This document shows, piece by piece, positions 13,248 to 25,682 of a DNA stretch of 64,000 nucleotides. The notes under the pieces were generated by a model. The model worked only from the letters and a program-made list of their open reading frames with translations, ran no database searches and was not told where the DNA came from. Source of the stretch: Okapia johnstoni. Taxonomy: Eukaryota > Chordata > Mammalia > Artiodactyla > Giraffidae. Each line of letters starts with the position of its first letter. The first letter of the stretch is position 1. Both the position numbers and the translations under genes were made by a program. The stretch covers positions 95,547,461 through 95,611,460 of the forward strand of contig CM044307.1 in assembly GCA_024291935.2 (NCBI GenBank), in the 5' to 3' direction.

Positions 13248-16059
13248 GGACTTTAACTCTGTTGAATTACCAGTCCCCTGTCGCAAGATGATCACTTGTG
13301 TTTTTTTTTTATATGTTTGAAGCTGATAATGTGACATGACAATCAATGTAAGGTTATAAAATGGCCATTGAAGGCATTTCTAGAAAAAGTGAGAAGTGAG
13401 AGACAGAGAAGACAAGAGGCCAATTTAAAAAAGGAGTTGTGCATGGGGATTGAAACATCAGTTGCCTTCCACAGATTTATAGCACCCTCTTGTAGTAATG
13501 ATCATCCTAAATGCCACCATGCTAGTGTTAAATCAACCAGAGGTCCCTCATCCCACCTGCCCATTATGGTTAAACCAGTAGGGCACAGCGAGTTTCCAGG
13601 CAGGGAGCCAATTGCAACAGAAACACAACTCAGAACAAGAGCACAAAATGAGAGGTTTTAGACAGCAATCTAACATGCAACAATCCCCAGGAAATGTTTA
13701 TCTCTGCAAGCTAGAAAGAATTTTGCTCTTATTTGTTTTCACCTAGCAAAGACATCTTGTTGGCACTAGGAGCTCCAGAATGTGTCTGCCAAGTTCCTGT
13801 CAGTCTTGGCCAGTTTTCAACAACATGCTATGCAGTGCATTAAACTTTATGCTACAAGAAAGCAACCTGTGAATACCTCGATCCCTGTGATAGAGACCCA
13901 GCTAAAATGTAAATCTTTTCTGATTGGCTGACATATGGGCTTGGGATGATTTAATGCTTCGGTCCTACAAGTGATGCTATCACTGTTAAGAAGCTACTGC
14001 TTTGCTCACTTAGCTTGCAGAAAACAAGCTTAAGTATACTTTTCTCTTTCTTCCTTCTAAAAATTTATTTATTTATATATTTATTTGGGGGTTTTATTCT
14101 GGTGACCATTGCCAAACAGGCAGAAGATTGTGTTCACTTGTTAATGCTTTTTACTTTAAATCAATCCTGCCTTTTCTTGAGCTTCTTGTCAGTTTACTCT
14201 TATTTTCTGGGTGCCCCAAACAAGCCAGCAAATGGAGAGAATAACAAAAAAGGCACAACATTCTTTACAAGTATGCTTCTATTGACATCAGAAACATTAA
14301 AAATAATAATGAAATATTTTTAAATGTCTAAATACAAATTTGAAAATAAGCCTTATGCTCACCCAAAGAAGTCATCATGTACTTGCATTTCTGATGCTGA
14401 GTACACATGCAAACCCTCAAGCTTCCTATCCTTCGATCATGAGTATAGAGGACTATTGAAAGAAGTGGCTTTGAGAGAGGGAAGGAAATAGAACACCAAC
14501 AACTATTTCTACAACACAGTAAGAAATAGGCCAGAACTTCAGAGAAAAATAGCCAAAGGTAGAAGATTTTCCACCTTCTCACTAGCTCCTCTGTCACTTC
14601 AGAGAAAACATAAAACATCTTTTAATAAAAAGAATATTGCCCTTTGGTGCTAAATAAATATGCTATTAATCTAAATGAATTTCACACTCTGCCTCTCCCT
14701 TTTTGAATTGCATATTCCTTTCAGAATAGGGGATTTGTATGATTATGGAGCATCAGCACTGAATTCTGGAGCACAGTCAAGACACGATAAACAGAAAAGG
14801 AGATGGAATGTCTAAAAATTATGACAATAGGATTCTATTGTTATATTGTCTAAGACATGATTCTAATTAATAGGAAAAAATATAAAGATTTCCTCTAAAT
14901 AAATAAAGCCTAATTATCCCAGCTAGTACATTATCATTTCCCTGTGATTATTTTTTAAATTTTGCTTTAAATACTAAAAAAATACATCTTTTCAGGTTAA
15001 TTTATGTAATAAAAATAACATTGGCAAGTGGGCACAATCAATTTACATTATATGCAGAGTAGCTCAGTTTTAATGAATGGCTTTATACAAATGAATAGAC
15101 AAGCAGCATTATTATTTCATATAATGTAATCAATGGATCGGAGTGTTGCTTGTTAATGAGCTTGCCTGGCCTGGATATTCCAGTGTAAGGAAATCTTTAA
15201 TGGTGACCAAAAGTAGAGAACTAATTATTTCTAGATCTAAGAGATGATTAAATTTCCCTATATCTGAAGACTGTCAGGAAGAGAAAAGGCTCATTAGTTC
15301 AGCATAACTACCTGATTATCCCCACACAGTAAAATCTTACTTTTTATGCAAAAATGGGTTGCATTTTGGAAAAGCATTGTTGCATGGAAAATGTATTAAA
15401 ATAACTCTGTGATACGTGCCTAATGTTTTTGTATTGTTGAGGCATTTGAAAAGCAGTATTATGCATACAGATGTGCTACAGATCATTAAAGACCAAGAGC
15501 TTTCAGGTTGCAAAGTCAACAGATTGATACAAAAAACCAAAAGAGACTAGCAGCATCTTATTCAGAATAGGTTTGAGGAGTAGAATCAACACTCCGCCAT
15601 ATCCAACACTCTGACTAGCATTATAGATTACAAATTTTCTTAGTGAATGCTTTATTTTAAAATTAATATTTATGAAATAATTTACCAAATATTTTTCAAA
15701 AAGAATGCTATATGAGAAAAGGTTAGCATCCACTTCTGTACCAACTTGTGAAGAGGTAACAAAAATAAGTAAAAATGTATGCTTTGGCAGACTGATTTAA
15801 TAGGGGGCAGTCTCAGTAAAAGTATATAGAAATAAGACATTGAAAATATTATTTAACAAGTTTGACAGATTTTTTTTTCCTTTAAAAGGAACATTTTAAT
15901 TGTGAAGTTTGGGTAACAGAGCAACATTTCAAGTTTAAGGATATACTGTATGTCTTGATATAGAATATGTGACCCACAATTTGAAATGGCTGAGATGAAC
16001 ATTTTAATAGGTAACTCCCTCTGAGGTAGATGTTGTAAACTTTGCAAAATCAAAATAGC
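13248..16059. other. Single-copy sequence, no gene seen
   Basis: I recognise no repeat or exon. 13368-13661 is open for 97 codons on the plus strand but has no recognisable domain. A T-rich low-complexity patch (ATTTATTTATTTATAT) lies near 14060-14090. The remainder is AT-rich unique-looking DNA. Confidence 0.55.
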
Positions 16060-16582
16060 CTTAGGCAGACGTAGCGAACTGACAGGAGGACACAGTGGGG
16101 AAGGAGAGGTTGCAGCGAGTTGAGCGAGTGGCACTGACACATATACACAAGCCGTGTGTAAGATAGGGCTTCCCTGGTGGCTCATATGGTAAAGAATCTG
16201 CCTACATCGCAGGAGACCTGGGTTTGCTCTCTGGGTTGTGAAGATCCCCAACAGATGCTACCCACTCCAGTATTCTTGCCTGGAGAATCCCATGGACAGA
16301 GAAGCCTGGTGAGCTACAGTCCATGGGGTCACAAAGAGTCAGACACAACAGAGCAACTACACTCACTTTTTCACACGTGTAGAATAGCTAGCTAGTGGGA
16401 AGCTACTACAAAGCACAGCGAGCCCAGCTTGGTGCTCCGTGATGACTTAAGAGGGATGGGATGGGGTGGAGGGAGGGAGGCTCAATATGTATACGTATGT
16501 GTATAGTATACATATAGCTGATTCAGTTTGTTGTACACCAGAAACTAGCACAATATTGTAAAGCAATTATATGTCAATAAAA
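16060..16582 (+). mobile_element. Artiodactyl L1 3' end, split by a SINE
   Basis: The left part (16060-16165: 'acgtagcgaactgacaggag', 'ggacacagtggggaagg', 'gtggcactgacacatatacac') and right part (16375-16582: 'tagctagtgggaagctacta', 'gcttggtgctccgtgatgac', 'gggatggggtggagggaggg', 'ttgtacaccagaaactagcaca', 'aagcaattatatgtcaataa') are consecutive pieces of one L1 3'UTR. The same wording recurs uninterrupted at 18200-18505. The two pieces are separated by the SINE at 16166-16374. Only the 3'UTR is present. Confidence 0.9.
16166..16374 (+). mobile_element. Bov-tA SINE inserted in an L1 3'UTR
   Basis: Full-length Bov-tA: it begins 'gggcttccctggtggctcat' and ends 'agagtcagacacaacagagc' plus 'actacactcactttttcac'. 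Host L1 sequence resumes immediately on both sides. The flanks 'ccgtgtgtaagata' and 'acgtgtagaata' look like a decayed target-site duplication. Its insertion therefore postdates the L1. Confidence 0.93.
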
Positions 16583-17969
16583 AATAGTGAGGTTCAATTT
16601 ATTGTTAATAAAGTTTAGTAAGAAACAAAGAGTATTTTACATATCATATGTTCTCAATAATAAAAGGAGGACCTATTACTAGAAAGTTCTAAATGTCCCT
16701 AATTAAATGATATAATTAATGACTACTGAAAAAAAATGTATGTGAAATAGGTCAAATATCCACAGCATTGGATTTGGCTACTTCTCTTTTGCCAGACTTC
16801 TTGGCATTAAGTTCAACCCTGTCATTGCTTCTAGATCGAAAATTCTCTTTTGCCAGCAAGAATTTAATTCACTACCAGATGGTAGTAACAAGTTGCCATT
16901 GTTAACAATCTGGCTCTAACCACAGAGGCCAAATTGAGAATTATGGTTTGCTCCTATAACAAGTGATTGTCCCTGGTCTCCTGTGCCAGTGTTCTTATAT
17001 TGCCTATCTTAGAACTTCTCAAACCCTTCAAGTCTGAACCCTTGCTTTTCTCTGTTATCAGTCTCTGTCCTCTCACCTTCTAGAGACTGCAGCTAATCCC
17101 CTAATGTCTATCACCCTGCTACTCCATGCAATTTTGATTTTAACTTATCTATCTGGATCTCTGAACATTGACAGCTCTTAAATTGTCCATTGCCATGTTC
17201 CACTGGCCTGGTGAGCAGTGGTATGCTGATCTTTCTCTTGGAAAATCCCTGACATAACACCACTTACCATACCTGTCTTTTGTCACATAGTCCTTAGATA
17301 CCTTATTCTGCCTTTCAAACTAACCCAACCTTTTTATAGGGAAAAAAAAGGAATAGCCTTTGTTTTAAAATAGCATTTGGACAACAATTTAAAGGCAGAT
17401 TCATTTGACTCTGGAAAATTAAAATGAACAAACCAATAAAACAGTGAAAATATGAAAATATCTCTAAGACAATGTAGAATAAAATAGAATAGAAAGCTGG
17501 GGAAAATTGAAGACAATAATCTTGAAGTTTTGTCTGACTACAAAAATTTTATGTAAGTCACAGATGATCCAGTGTCTCAAAAGTTTGGGAAAACTCATAT
17601 GAATCTGATGTACTGGAGGGAGTTGGGGATTTTGGTAACAGGTCCACTTAAGAATGTTTTCAAAATGCTATGAAAACTATTAATCACTTGCTTCTTGAAA
17701 AAAAATACACAAATACATATTTACTCCAGTTTTTGCACACAACTTCAGGTCTCTTTTAAGAATGAATTGAATCAAGTATATAAACCAGTGGTTTTTAGCT
17801 GTTTGTCAGAACGCTACCACTCCTTATAGAGAATATCCTTTTATTATTTTGTTGCACTTTCTTCTTTTGCTCTCATTTTGTTAAAAAAATATAATAAAAG
17901 GTCATGTAAAGATTCTAACACTTTTTTTTTCTATCAAGCCTCTTTTAATGTGCAGAAATACATTAAGAG
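16583..17969. other. Single-copy sequence, no gene seen
   Basis: No recognisable gene or repeat. 16960-17240 is slightly richer in G+C and has some L2-like wording that I could not anchor to a landmark. 17780-17800 ('ccagtggtttttagctg') could be a MER5-like end, but the rest of the element is not visible. Confidence 0.5.
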
Positions 17970-18505
17970 ATCTTGTAAGTGTCCATTGATAGATGAATGG
18001 ATAAAGAAGTTGTGGTACATACAAACAATGGAATATTACTCAGCCATAAAAACGAATAAACTTAAGTCAGTTCTAACGAGGTGGATGAATCTAGAACCTG
18101 TTATACAGAGTGAAGTAAGTCAGAAAGAGAATAACATATATATTAATGCATATATATGGAATCTAGGAAAATGGTTTTGATTAATCTATATGCAGGGAAA
18201 GAATAGAGATGTAGACAGAGAACAGACTTGTGGACACAGTGGGGAAAGGAGAGGGTGGACAAACTGAGAGAGTAGCACTGAAACATATATATTACCATAT
18301 GTAAAATAAATGGCTAGTGGGAAGTTGCTACACAGGGAGTCAATTGGTGCCCTGTGAAAATCTAGAGTGGTAGGATGGCATGAGAGGTGGAAAGGAAGTT
18401 CAAAAGGAGAGGACATATGTATACTTATGGCTTATTCATGTTGATGTATGACAGAAGTCAACACATTGTAAAGCAATTGTCCTCCAATTAAAAGTAATAA
18501 CAATA
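17970..18505 (+). mobile_element. Artiodactyl L1 3' end (end of ORF2 plus 3'UTR)
   Basis: The end of L1 ORF2 is legible as ...[19 protein letters not shown] and [19 protein letters not shown] (open frame 17878-18180). This equals the C-terminus of the larger L1 at 41100-41268. It is followed by the L1 3'UTR ('ggacacagtggggaaag', 'agtgggaagttgctacacagg', 'aagcaattgtcctccaatt'). The copy is 5'-truncated at about 17970. Confidence 0.92.
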
Positions 18506-18781
18506 CAAACGAGGTTGGAAGAAACTGAAAAGTCATCATAATTAGAAGGAGTACTAAGTCGCAACTAAATTTACTGGCAATATAAATTTAAAATAATAAG
18601 GTATAATAACTAAAACAAAAAGCCCTATTAAAAATTAGCCAAGCAGAAGTCAGCAAACCAAATTTTGACTAGAACTTCATTTTATTTATATGAATTAAGA
18701 GTAGATGAATTTAGTGGCATAAATGGTGCAAAGATTTCTTGTCTACATTTTGACAAATCACCTTCACGTTTTCCTAGACTG
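18506..18781. other. Short single-copy gap between L1 and SINE
   Basis: AT-rich, nothing recognised. Confidence 0.5.
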
Positions 18782-18993
18782 GCCAGACACAGAGTCGTGT
18801 TAACTCTTTGTAATCTCATGGACTGTAGCCCACCAGGATCCTCTGTCCATAGGATTCTCCAGGCAAGAATACTGGAGTGGGTTGCCATGCCTTCCTCCAG
18901 GGGATCTTCCCAACTCAGGGATGGAACCCATGTCTCTCACATCTCCCGCACTGGAGGCAGTTTCTTTCCCACTACTGCTATCTGAGCAGCCCC
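18782..18993 (-). mobile_element. Bov-tA SINE
   Basis: Antisense full-length copy: 'cacagagtcgtgttaactctttgtaat' (3' end), 'ggattctccaggcaagaatactggagtgggttgcc' (body), then 'gggatggaacccatgtctctc' (tRNA-like B-box region) and 'tatctgagcagcccc' (head). The open frames on both strands here are shadows of the SINE. Confidence 0.92.
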
Positions 18994-20494
18994 AGTACTG
19001 GAAGCAATGTGTCTGTCTATTTCCCACATTTCACTTTACCCCTTCTTGCTTCATGCACACATATGCACCATAACAGTACATCTTACCATGAATATCTAAC
19101 CAGAGGGCCTATATACATACCAATCATTGCCAAACTAGAAGAATGGATGGTGAGCAGCATGCCATACTTCCTGGATGCCAGTTTTTTTTTGTTTTTTGTC
19201 TTTCAGGCGACCTCTACTGTATGATATGTGCCAAATAGCCTGAAGAGGTAGATGTGGAACTGAACCCACATCTCTTTTCTTGCGTTAAAAAAAAAAAAAA
19301 TGTCACTAATGAGCTGCTGTTTTGGCTCTCAAAGAAGAACTGAGTTTATAAGATTCCCTGAACACCTGAATTAGAATTCTTCACATGCCTAGATCGTGCT
19401 CCAAGCATTCGATAACATCCCTGCCACATTTGCCCTTTATGAAAATGCTCCCCAGATGTGTGTTCACCTCTTTAGACAAACAGAAGAATAAGAAAATATG
19501 CTTCTGAGTCATATTTCCTAATAGAATTCAGGATGAAGGATGCTTCTGTTATTTTTATCTCCATTTGTAAATGATCCCTGTAATATTACCTTTTAGTTGA
19601 AGCATAAGACTGTGCAATGGGGACTGCTATAGTGCAAGTGACGTGAAACAGAGGGCATTTTTACATGATTCTTGCAATTTTTTCATACTCACTGGAGACG
19701 TGAGAACCAATATCATTTATACATAGCTTTGAATTCCCTACACTCATTTTCTCTTCTATAGTGAAAAGCAGACCTATGTAATAAGAAACATTAAAGAGAA
19801 TGCAGTTACTGCTAAATCAACTAGCTGTGGGATGTTTTAGTGACTGCAGCAAACAGATGCCTGGTTTTTATTCTCCTCTTTACTAGTGACTTATTGCACA
19901 ACCTTTATCCGTGACAACTTTTTTTTTTTCTTGATTCACAACTAATTTAACTGTAATGACCATTATGAAAATCACAGCAACATGTATTTATTTTCTTCTC
20001 ACTTAGCCTTTTGTGTTTCCAATAAATGTAAGGAAATTCTTTAGGGAGTTTTGTGTTATTATTATACCATCTCTCCAAAATTTTGCTCAGTTTCCCTCTA
20101 CGTCTTTGGGGATACTCAATCAAATGCTTTCCAAAGTTCTGAGGGACAGAAAAGACTATTTGATTTCCTCTGTGACACACAGTAAATTAGCCCAATCTAT
20201 GAAAACTGCAAGTCATGGCACATTAGTCAATTGTAATTTTAGTAGATTAAAATAAATTAAAAAAAAAAAAGAAAATAGACAATCTTATTTTCTCAAGTTT
20301 ACATATTACTTATATCTATGATCATAGATTGAAGTTTCAAAAAGCTAGAAAATCTGCTCTTTGAACTCTATATTTTGATATCATATTAACATATTATAAA
20401 TTTTATTCATTTCCCTAAGAAATTTACATTTGTTTGCTAGGTTACCATGATTGTTGACTGACAATTTTAAAGCTTTCTTCTCTTTAATGTTCAA
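18994..20494. other. Single-copy sequence, no gene seen
   Basis: An A14 run sits at 19287-19300. A T-run lies near 19920-19929, and an A-rich patch at 20260-20271. No exon-like or repeat-like wording recognised. Confidence 0.5.
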
Positions 20495-20935
20495 GTATAT
20501 ATTACTCTAGTCTTACCATGAGAAAACAATCAAACAAGCCTGATTCTATAAAATACTTGACCAGTAATCTTTAAAATTATCAAGGCTGCCAAAACTAAAG
20601 AAAATGAGAAACTGTGACAATCAAAAGGAGCCTAAATAGACATGACAGCTCACTATAATGTATTATTCTAGATGAGATCCTGAGAAACAATAAGGAGATT
20701 AGGGGAAAACACAGAAATCTGAAAGTATGGATTTCAGTTATATGGACTTCAGTTAATAACATGTTGATATCAGTTTATTAATTGTGACAAATTTACTATA
20801 CTAAAATATAATATTAATTAAAAAAAGAAACTGAATGTGGAGTATATAGTAATTGTACTATCTCTGTAGCTTTTTTTTTAAATAAATTTAACCTGAAATA
20901 AAAATATTCAAGTATGGATATTTCTAAGTTTAATT
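20495..20935 (+). mobile_element. Ancient L1 (L1M-type) 3'UTR fossil
   Basis: Block order 'taccatgagaaaacaatcaaac', 'taaaatacttgacc', 'aaatgagaaactgtgacaatc', 'ggagcctaaatagacatgac', 'gattaggggaaaacacagaaatctgaaa', 'cttcagttaataac', 'taattgtgacaaatttacta'. The same order occurs in the copy at 56490-56891 plus 59001-59245, which supports a shared family. It looks like an old mammalian L1M 3'UTR ending in 'aaataaatttaacctgaaataaaaa'. Confidence 0.78.
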
Positions 20936-21329
20936 AAATACAGTGTAAGTCATCTAATTCTTTATTTTAATGTTTACAGAATTCAGCAAGATTTAGATCC
21001 AAATATCTTGAGACATTTGAAAATATCTTTTAAAAAATATTTTTAAATTTATATTCTCATAATAAGGGATGATTAAGTCCCATACAATAACCAGTCTCAT
21101 CTCTGAAACAAAAACAGGAAACATAAAAAATATTGTAACAAATTCAATACAAATTTAAAAATAGTCCACTTTAAGAAAATGATTTCATCTTTTATTTTGT
21201 TTCTCAAAGCCATCAACTGATTTCATTCTTCACCAAGACATTTAATACTATTTTGCTTATTTTCAAGGCTCTGAGATCTTTCCTTATATCTGATATTGTA
21301 TTCATATCTGCTCCATCTTCATTGTCCTT
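20936..21329. other. Single-copy gap, nothing recognised
   Basis: AT-rich DNA with no landmark. Confidence 0.5.
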
Positions 21330-21556
21330 TTTTTGTTGTTGTTCAGTCAGTGAGTCATCTCCAGCTTTTTGTGACCCCATGGACTGTAGCCTGCCAGGGT
21401 CCTCTATCCATGGGATTTTCTAGGCAAGATTACTGAAGCTGTTTTGCCATTTCCTCCTCCAGAGGATCTTCCCAACCCAGGGGTTGAAGCCTAGTCTCCT
21501 GTGTCTCCTGCATTACAGGCATATTCTTAATGTTGAGTCACTAGGGAGGGAGGCCC
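21330..21556 (-). mobile_element. Bov-A/Bov-tA SINE
   Basis: Antisense SINE: 'gttgttcagtcagtgagtcatct' tail, 'gaccccatggactgtagcctgcc', 'ggattttctaggcaagattactgaagctgttttgcc', then 'cctgtgtctcctgcattacaggc' and 'tgagtcactagggagg'. Moderately diverged. Confidence 0.88.
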
Positions 21557-24500
21557 CTCATTGTCATTTGAACATCATTCTCAGCCCTCACAATCTTGTA
21601 ATAATTGCTGTTTCTCTTAACCTCACTTTCTCATGTCCTCCCATTCATGCAACAACATAATAATTTTAAAGACAAGTGCTACATTCATGAACACTTATTA
21701 AACCTCTACTCTCTCGTGGTTTTCTTTTTTTTTTTAATATTGGTGTAAGATTCACAATCCTTCACTTAAATTTTGATTATAATAAGATACATGTATTTCT
21801 AAAATCATGAAATGAGAAAAAAATATATCTTCTAGGAAGATACTCAGTATACAAAAAATAGTGACAAATTTTATTTTTTAAATAATATTCTAAAGAAATA
21901 ACATTAAGTTATTTAAAATATTTAAAATCACAATATGGAACATTTTATTTTCACATATTTCTTTTGTATTTCACAAATAGGTAGTCTTCTCCCTAAGGTA
22001 AGATTAATTGGCGTAATAATCATGCCCCAATATTTTGTAAGCAAGATCATGTTTCTTTGGAAAGGGATTTTCCATTCTGAAAAAGTTTGATTTTGTTTGT
22101 TTGTTTTTCTCATTTCATAGTCATTTGTATTTACTTATATCAATGATTGTTAGATGACTTGAAGATCCAGTGGGGAAAGGCTTTAAACTCCAGGTACTTA
22201 ACTAGTATTATAAAGCTTAGGGCCTTAGAAGTGAACAGACAGATAAGAGATTTATTACTCATATAGAAACTGATCAGGCAGGCCAACTTTCTTTCAGAGT
22301 GTGAGACAAATGTCCTGTTATTAGACCTGACATACCTATCAATCACCTTACTAACTATGCTCGTGAACCAAAATGATCAATACGCTCTAAACTTCCAGGA
22401 AAAACAACAAGGTCTTTGAACTGAGTGTGTCTTTCTGTGTATGATTGTAGGTATTGGGTATCTCAGTGATGAATGTACTTTGTTAGGTTTTTCCAGAAAA
22501 GGCAATGGGTCCCTTGGAAATGAAAATCCTTGAATGACCGCCTATGCTAATTTCTGGCTTCTGGGCTTGCGGTGGATTGTCAGTAGTCAACTTCGAATTA
22601 CCATCACTTACTTCTATCGGCCAAGACATATTTTCCATGGAATCCCCTTCCTTGTGTTAGCACGAGTTAGAGCTTTTTATTAAGAAGAACCTGAACAAAA
22701 TCAGGAGAGCAGAAGTGAAGCGACAACCACTAAGGTAGTGCTGGTCAGACGTGATGGTTTAGCCACCCCTCTGACTTGCAGTTCTGGAAAAAGAGATCTT
22801 GGCCAAGTCCCTGCAGTCTTGTGGCTTCGGCTTCTTTCCCATCTTCTTCAGCCTGTCCTTCAGCTGACATCTTTTTCCAGCTCCAGCTCCAGGTTCACCT
22901 ATTATCACTCCTCCAGTTTCTGCCATAAATATATAATCTCCCTTATTCCAATAATTCTCTTTTTAAAATTTTATGTCATTTATTAATTTATTAATGATAC
23001 AAACACCTTTTCTTTTTACTAGTAATAATATTTTAATTAGAGCAGTGAGTTTGAACCTACTTCAGTATTAAATACTTGGATAAAAACATCAAGAAGTCTG
23101 ATTCTTAGTTCAGTTAATTTTATTACTTGGTTTTAATAGCTGCTTTGGTTGAAAAAAGTACTTCATAGAAGCATACAGAAGCATACATAGAAACATATAG
23201 AAGAATTACATCATTGTCCATCTTTCTCAGTCACTATACTCTTCAGTCAAGCTTCTCCCCCAATTTTGCAAAGATCTGTACTAAAATATTTTAGTTCTTC
23301 ATCTCCCTTGATGCTTTTCAGTTTTGTTTTGGTTTTTTCAAACTAATCAGGTAAGTTTCATGTCTTTGTTTCCAAAAACTTGTTTGAAAATCCATAGAGA
23401 CTCTTTCCCTAACCAAATTCAGACTAAAATAAAATAATCCCTGAAATTAGCCAAGGGGGAAAATAATATTAGGCAAAAGTAATCTATATACATATAAGTC
23501 TAAATCCAGGGAAATTAAAATATCAGAAGCATACTATAAATTAAATAGAAAATTAATTCATATTGCTGATTGTATTAGAGGATATTTTTCTGATAAGAAA
23601 TTTTCAGTACTTTGATGATATTAGTTGGAGTCATCTGAAAATACTGTTTTACATAGATCGGAATTGTTGGATGTTGATTATTTTTCTTATGGATCAACCA
23701 AATAATTTATATCCATTGAGAAGAAATAATTACTTTAAAAAGTAGAAGACTAACATGTCCTTCCAAGTAGTGCTCAGGTGGGAGATAAGCATATGTGGAC
23801 TGATGAACACAAGCAGTAAGGAGTGTATTTGAATGGAACATTAGTGACCTTAAAATGTAAATGGGAAATAAAAAGTAAGGGAAAAGTTTGAAAACGAAGG
23901 CTTTTCAAATTTAAAAGTGTTTTCTTGCTGTCAAACTTTAATGATTTTCTAGAATATAACAGCATCATATGATTTTGGAAGAAATTGCGTTTAATGCTGA
24001 TTTTTTTTCTTTGGGGCTTGATAAAACTATGCTGAGTGAGACTTCACCTTTCCATTCACTAAGGAAATCACACTGTGTAGAGTTCCGAATTTAATTCGTG
24101 TGGTTCCTACACAGGCACATATTTCAGGAAGGATAAAGGACTTGGCTTCCAAATGATGTGCTCTCCTAGGGTTTTTATCATCTGTTTAATAAGGAATTAA
24201 AGGACACATGTTAGAGCACTTGGTTATTGTATCCAAATAAAAGAACTGAATTTAGCTTTACGTTCATTTTTTATTTCTTCTAATTATACCCAGGAATAAG
24301 AGATATTTAAAGGGACAATTTTAGAAGAGTTTCTTCAGGTACAATCAGTGTGAGAAGTCTGGCAGGTGTTTATTTTTTAGAAGTGTTGAGATTAATGTAC
24401 TCTGAGAATAATGTAATGAGGTATGTTAAGAAGACTGCCTATAAGTCAAGAGAGAAAAAAAGGAAATGCAGTTAAGAGAACGTAAACCATCTCCTATATT

Positions 24501-24635
24501 TAGTAAGCCATTTATAATCCAGAGTCTTGCAAAGACTCAAGCCAATATAGTTAAATGTAATGCTTTATTTGGAGAATTTCTACTAGATAGAAAAGCTAAA
24601 CATAGGACAGAAGCAAATGCAAGTCTCTTGTATGT
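21557..24635. other. Mostly single-copy sequence; GC-richer patch at 22530-22930
   Basis: No repeat recognised. 22530-22930 is richer in G+C and CpG than its surroundings. On the minus strand it has a 55-codon frame (22926 to 22759) that begins ATG-GCA and reads MAETGGVIIGEPGAGAGK..., then runs into a stop. I cannot match it to a known family. A decayed processed pseudogene is possible but unproven. The remaining 2.6 kb is AT-rich and featureless to me. Confidence 0.45.
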
Positions 24636-24846
24636 GTGCGTGCTTAGTTGCTCATTCCGGTCAAGTGCTTTGAGACCTCATTGACTGTAGCCTGCCAGGC
24701 TTCTCTGTTCAGGGGGATTCTCCAGGCAAGAATGTCGGAATGGGTTGCCATGCCCTCCTCCAGGGGATCTTCCAACCTAAGGATCGAACACAGGTCTCCA
24801 TCATTGCAGGCGGATTCTTTACCAGCTGAGCTACCCTTGAAGCCCC
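24636..24846 (-). mobile_element. Bov-tA SINE
   Basis: Antisense copy: 'gtgcttagttgctcattccggtcaagtgc' (3' end), 'gattctccaggcaagaatgtcggaatggg', 'ggatcgaacacaggtctcc', 'ggattctttaccagctgagctaccc' and 'gaagcccc' (tRNA-like head). Near full length. Confidence 0.92.
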
Positions 24847-24904
24847 AAGATCTATACTCATCCTAAGAATTACTTTTAGTCAAACATTAGCTTATGGCAA
24901 ATAG

Positions 24905-25548
24905 ACGGAGAAACAATGAAAACATTGTTTCCATTAAAATAAAGTGAGAGACTTTATTTTGGGGGGCTCCAAAGTCACTGCAGATGGTGACTGCAGCCAT
25001 GAAATTAAAAGACACCTGCTCCTTAGAAGAAAAGCTATGATCAACCTAGACAGCATTTTAAAAAGCAGAGACATTACTTTGCCAACAAAGGTCCGTCTAG
25101 TCAAGGCTATGGTTTTTCCAGTGGTCATGTATGGATGTGACAGTTGGGCTATAAAAAAAGCTGAGCACCAAAGAATTGATGCTTTTGAACTGTGGTGTTG
25201 GAGAAGACTCTTGAGAGTCCTTTGGACTGCAAGGAGATCCAACCAGTCCATCATAAAGGAAATCAGTCCTAAATATTCATTGGAAGGACAGATGCTAAAG
25301 CTGAAACTCCAATATTTTGGCCATCTGATGCGAAGAGCTGACTCACTAGAAAAGACCCTGATGCTGGAAAAAATTGGGAGGAGAAGGAGACGACAGAGGA
25401 TGAAATGGTTGGATGGCGTCACCGACTCAATGGACATGAGTTTGAATAAACTCTGGAGTTGGTGATGGACAGGGAAGCCTGGTGGGCTGCAATCCATGGG
25501 GTCACAAATAATCAGACACAACTGAGCAATTGAACTGAACTGAACTGA
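24905..25548 (+). mobile_element. BovB LINE, 5'-truncated 3' end
   Basis: The last 0.64 kb of BovB, from 'gagagactttattttggggggctcc' to the 'gaactgaactgaactgagc' tail. Its left edge is unusual: a perfect 9-bp hairpin (24910-24918 against 24923-24931) stands where the family reads 'ggggaaacaatggaaacagtgagag'. See the findings. Confidence 0.94.
24944..25465 (+). pseudogene. BovB ORF2 C-terminal remnant (173 codons open)
   Basis: An uninterrupted frame covers the region downstream of the BovB reverse transcriptase: RDFILGGSKVTADGDCSHEIKR..., then the Cys/Trp-rich [32 protein letters not shown], then [22 protein letters not shown] and an Arg-rich RRRRRQRMKWLDGVTDS. The family frame is legible to TDSMDMSLNKLWSW, where a stop appears before the usual ELVMDREAW ending. 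The endonuclease and polymerase are absent because of 5' truncation, so this is an inactive fragment. There is no promoter or host start codon; the annotated start is arbitrary. Confidence 0.85.
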
Positions 25549-25682
25549 GCTTATACAACTGACTATTTCTTGTTTTATCCTCAGATGCTTTGAATTCCGT
25601 AGACTCAGTCATCCTGGTTGCTTGTTTGGAATTTTCAGCTTGGAAGGAGCCCGTATTTTGCATATAAAATGATTAACTACAT

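Noticed and set aside
13368..13661. 97-codon plus-strand frame as a host exon
   Set aside because: No domain, no flanking splice sites that I trust and no codon pattern. It is likely a chance frame.
16166..16374. A functional tRNA gene at SINE heads
   Set aside because: The heads resemble tRNA only in A-box and B-box regions and do not fold into a full cloverleaf with a proper anticodon arm. They are SINE promoters.
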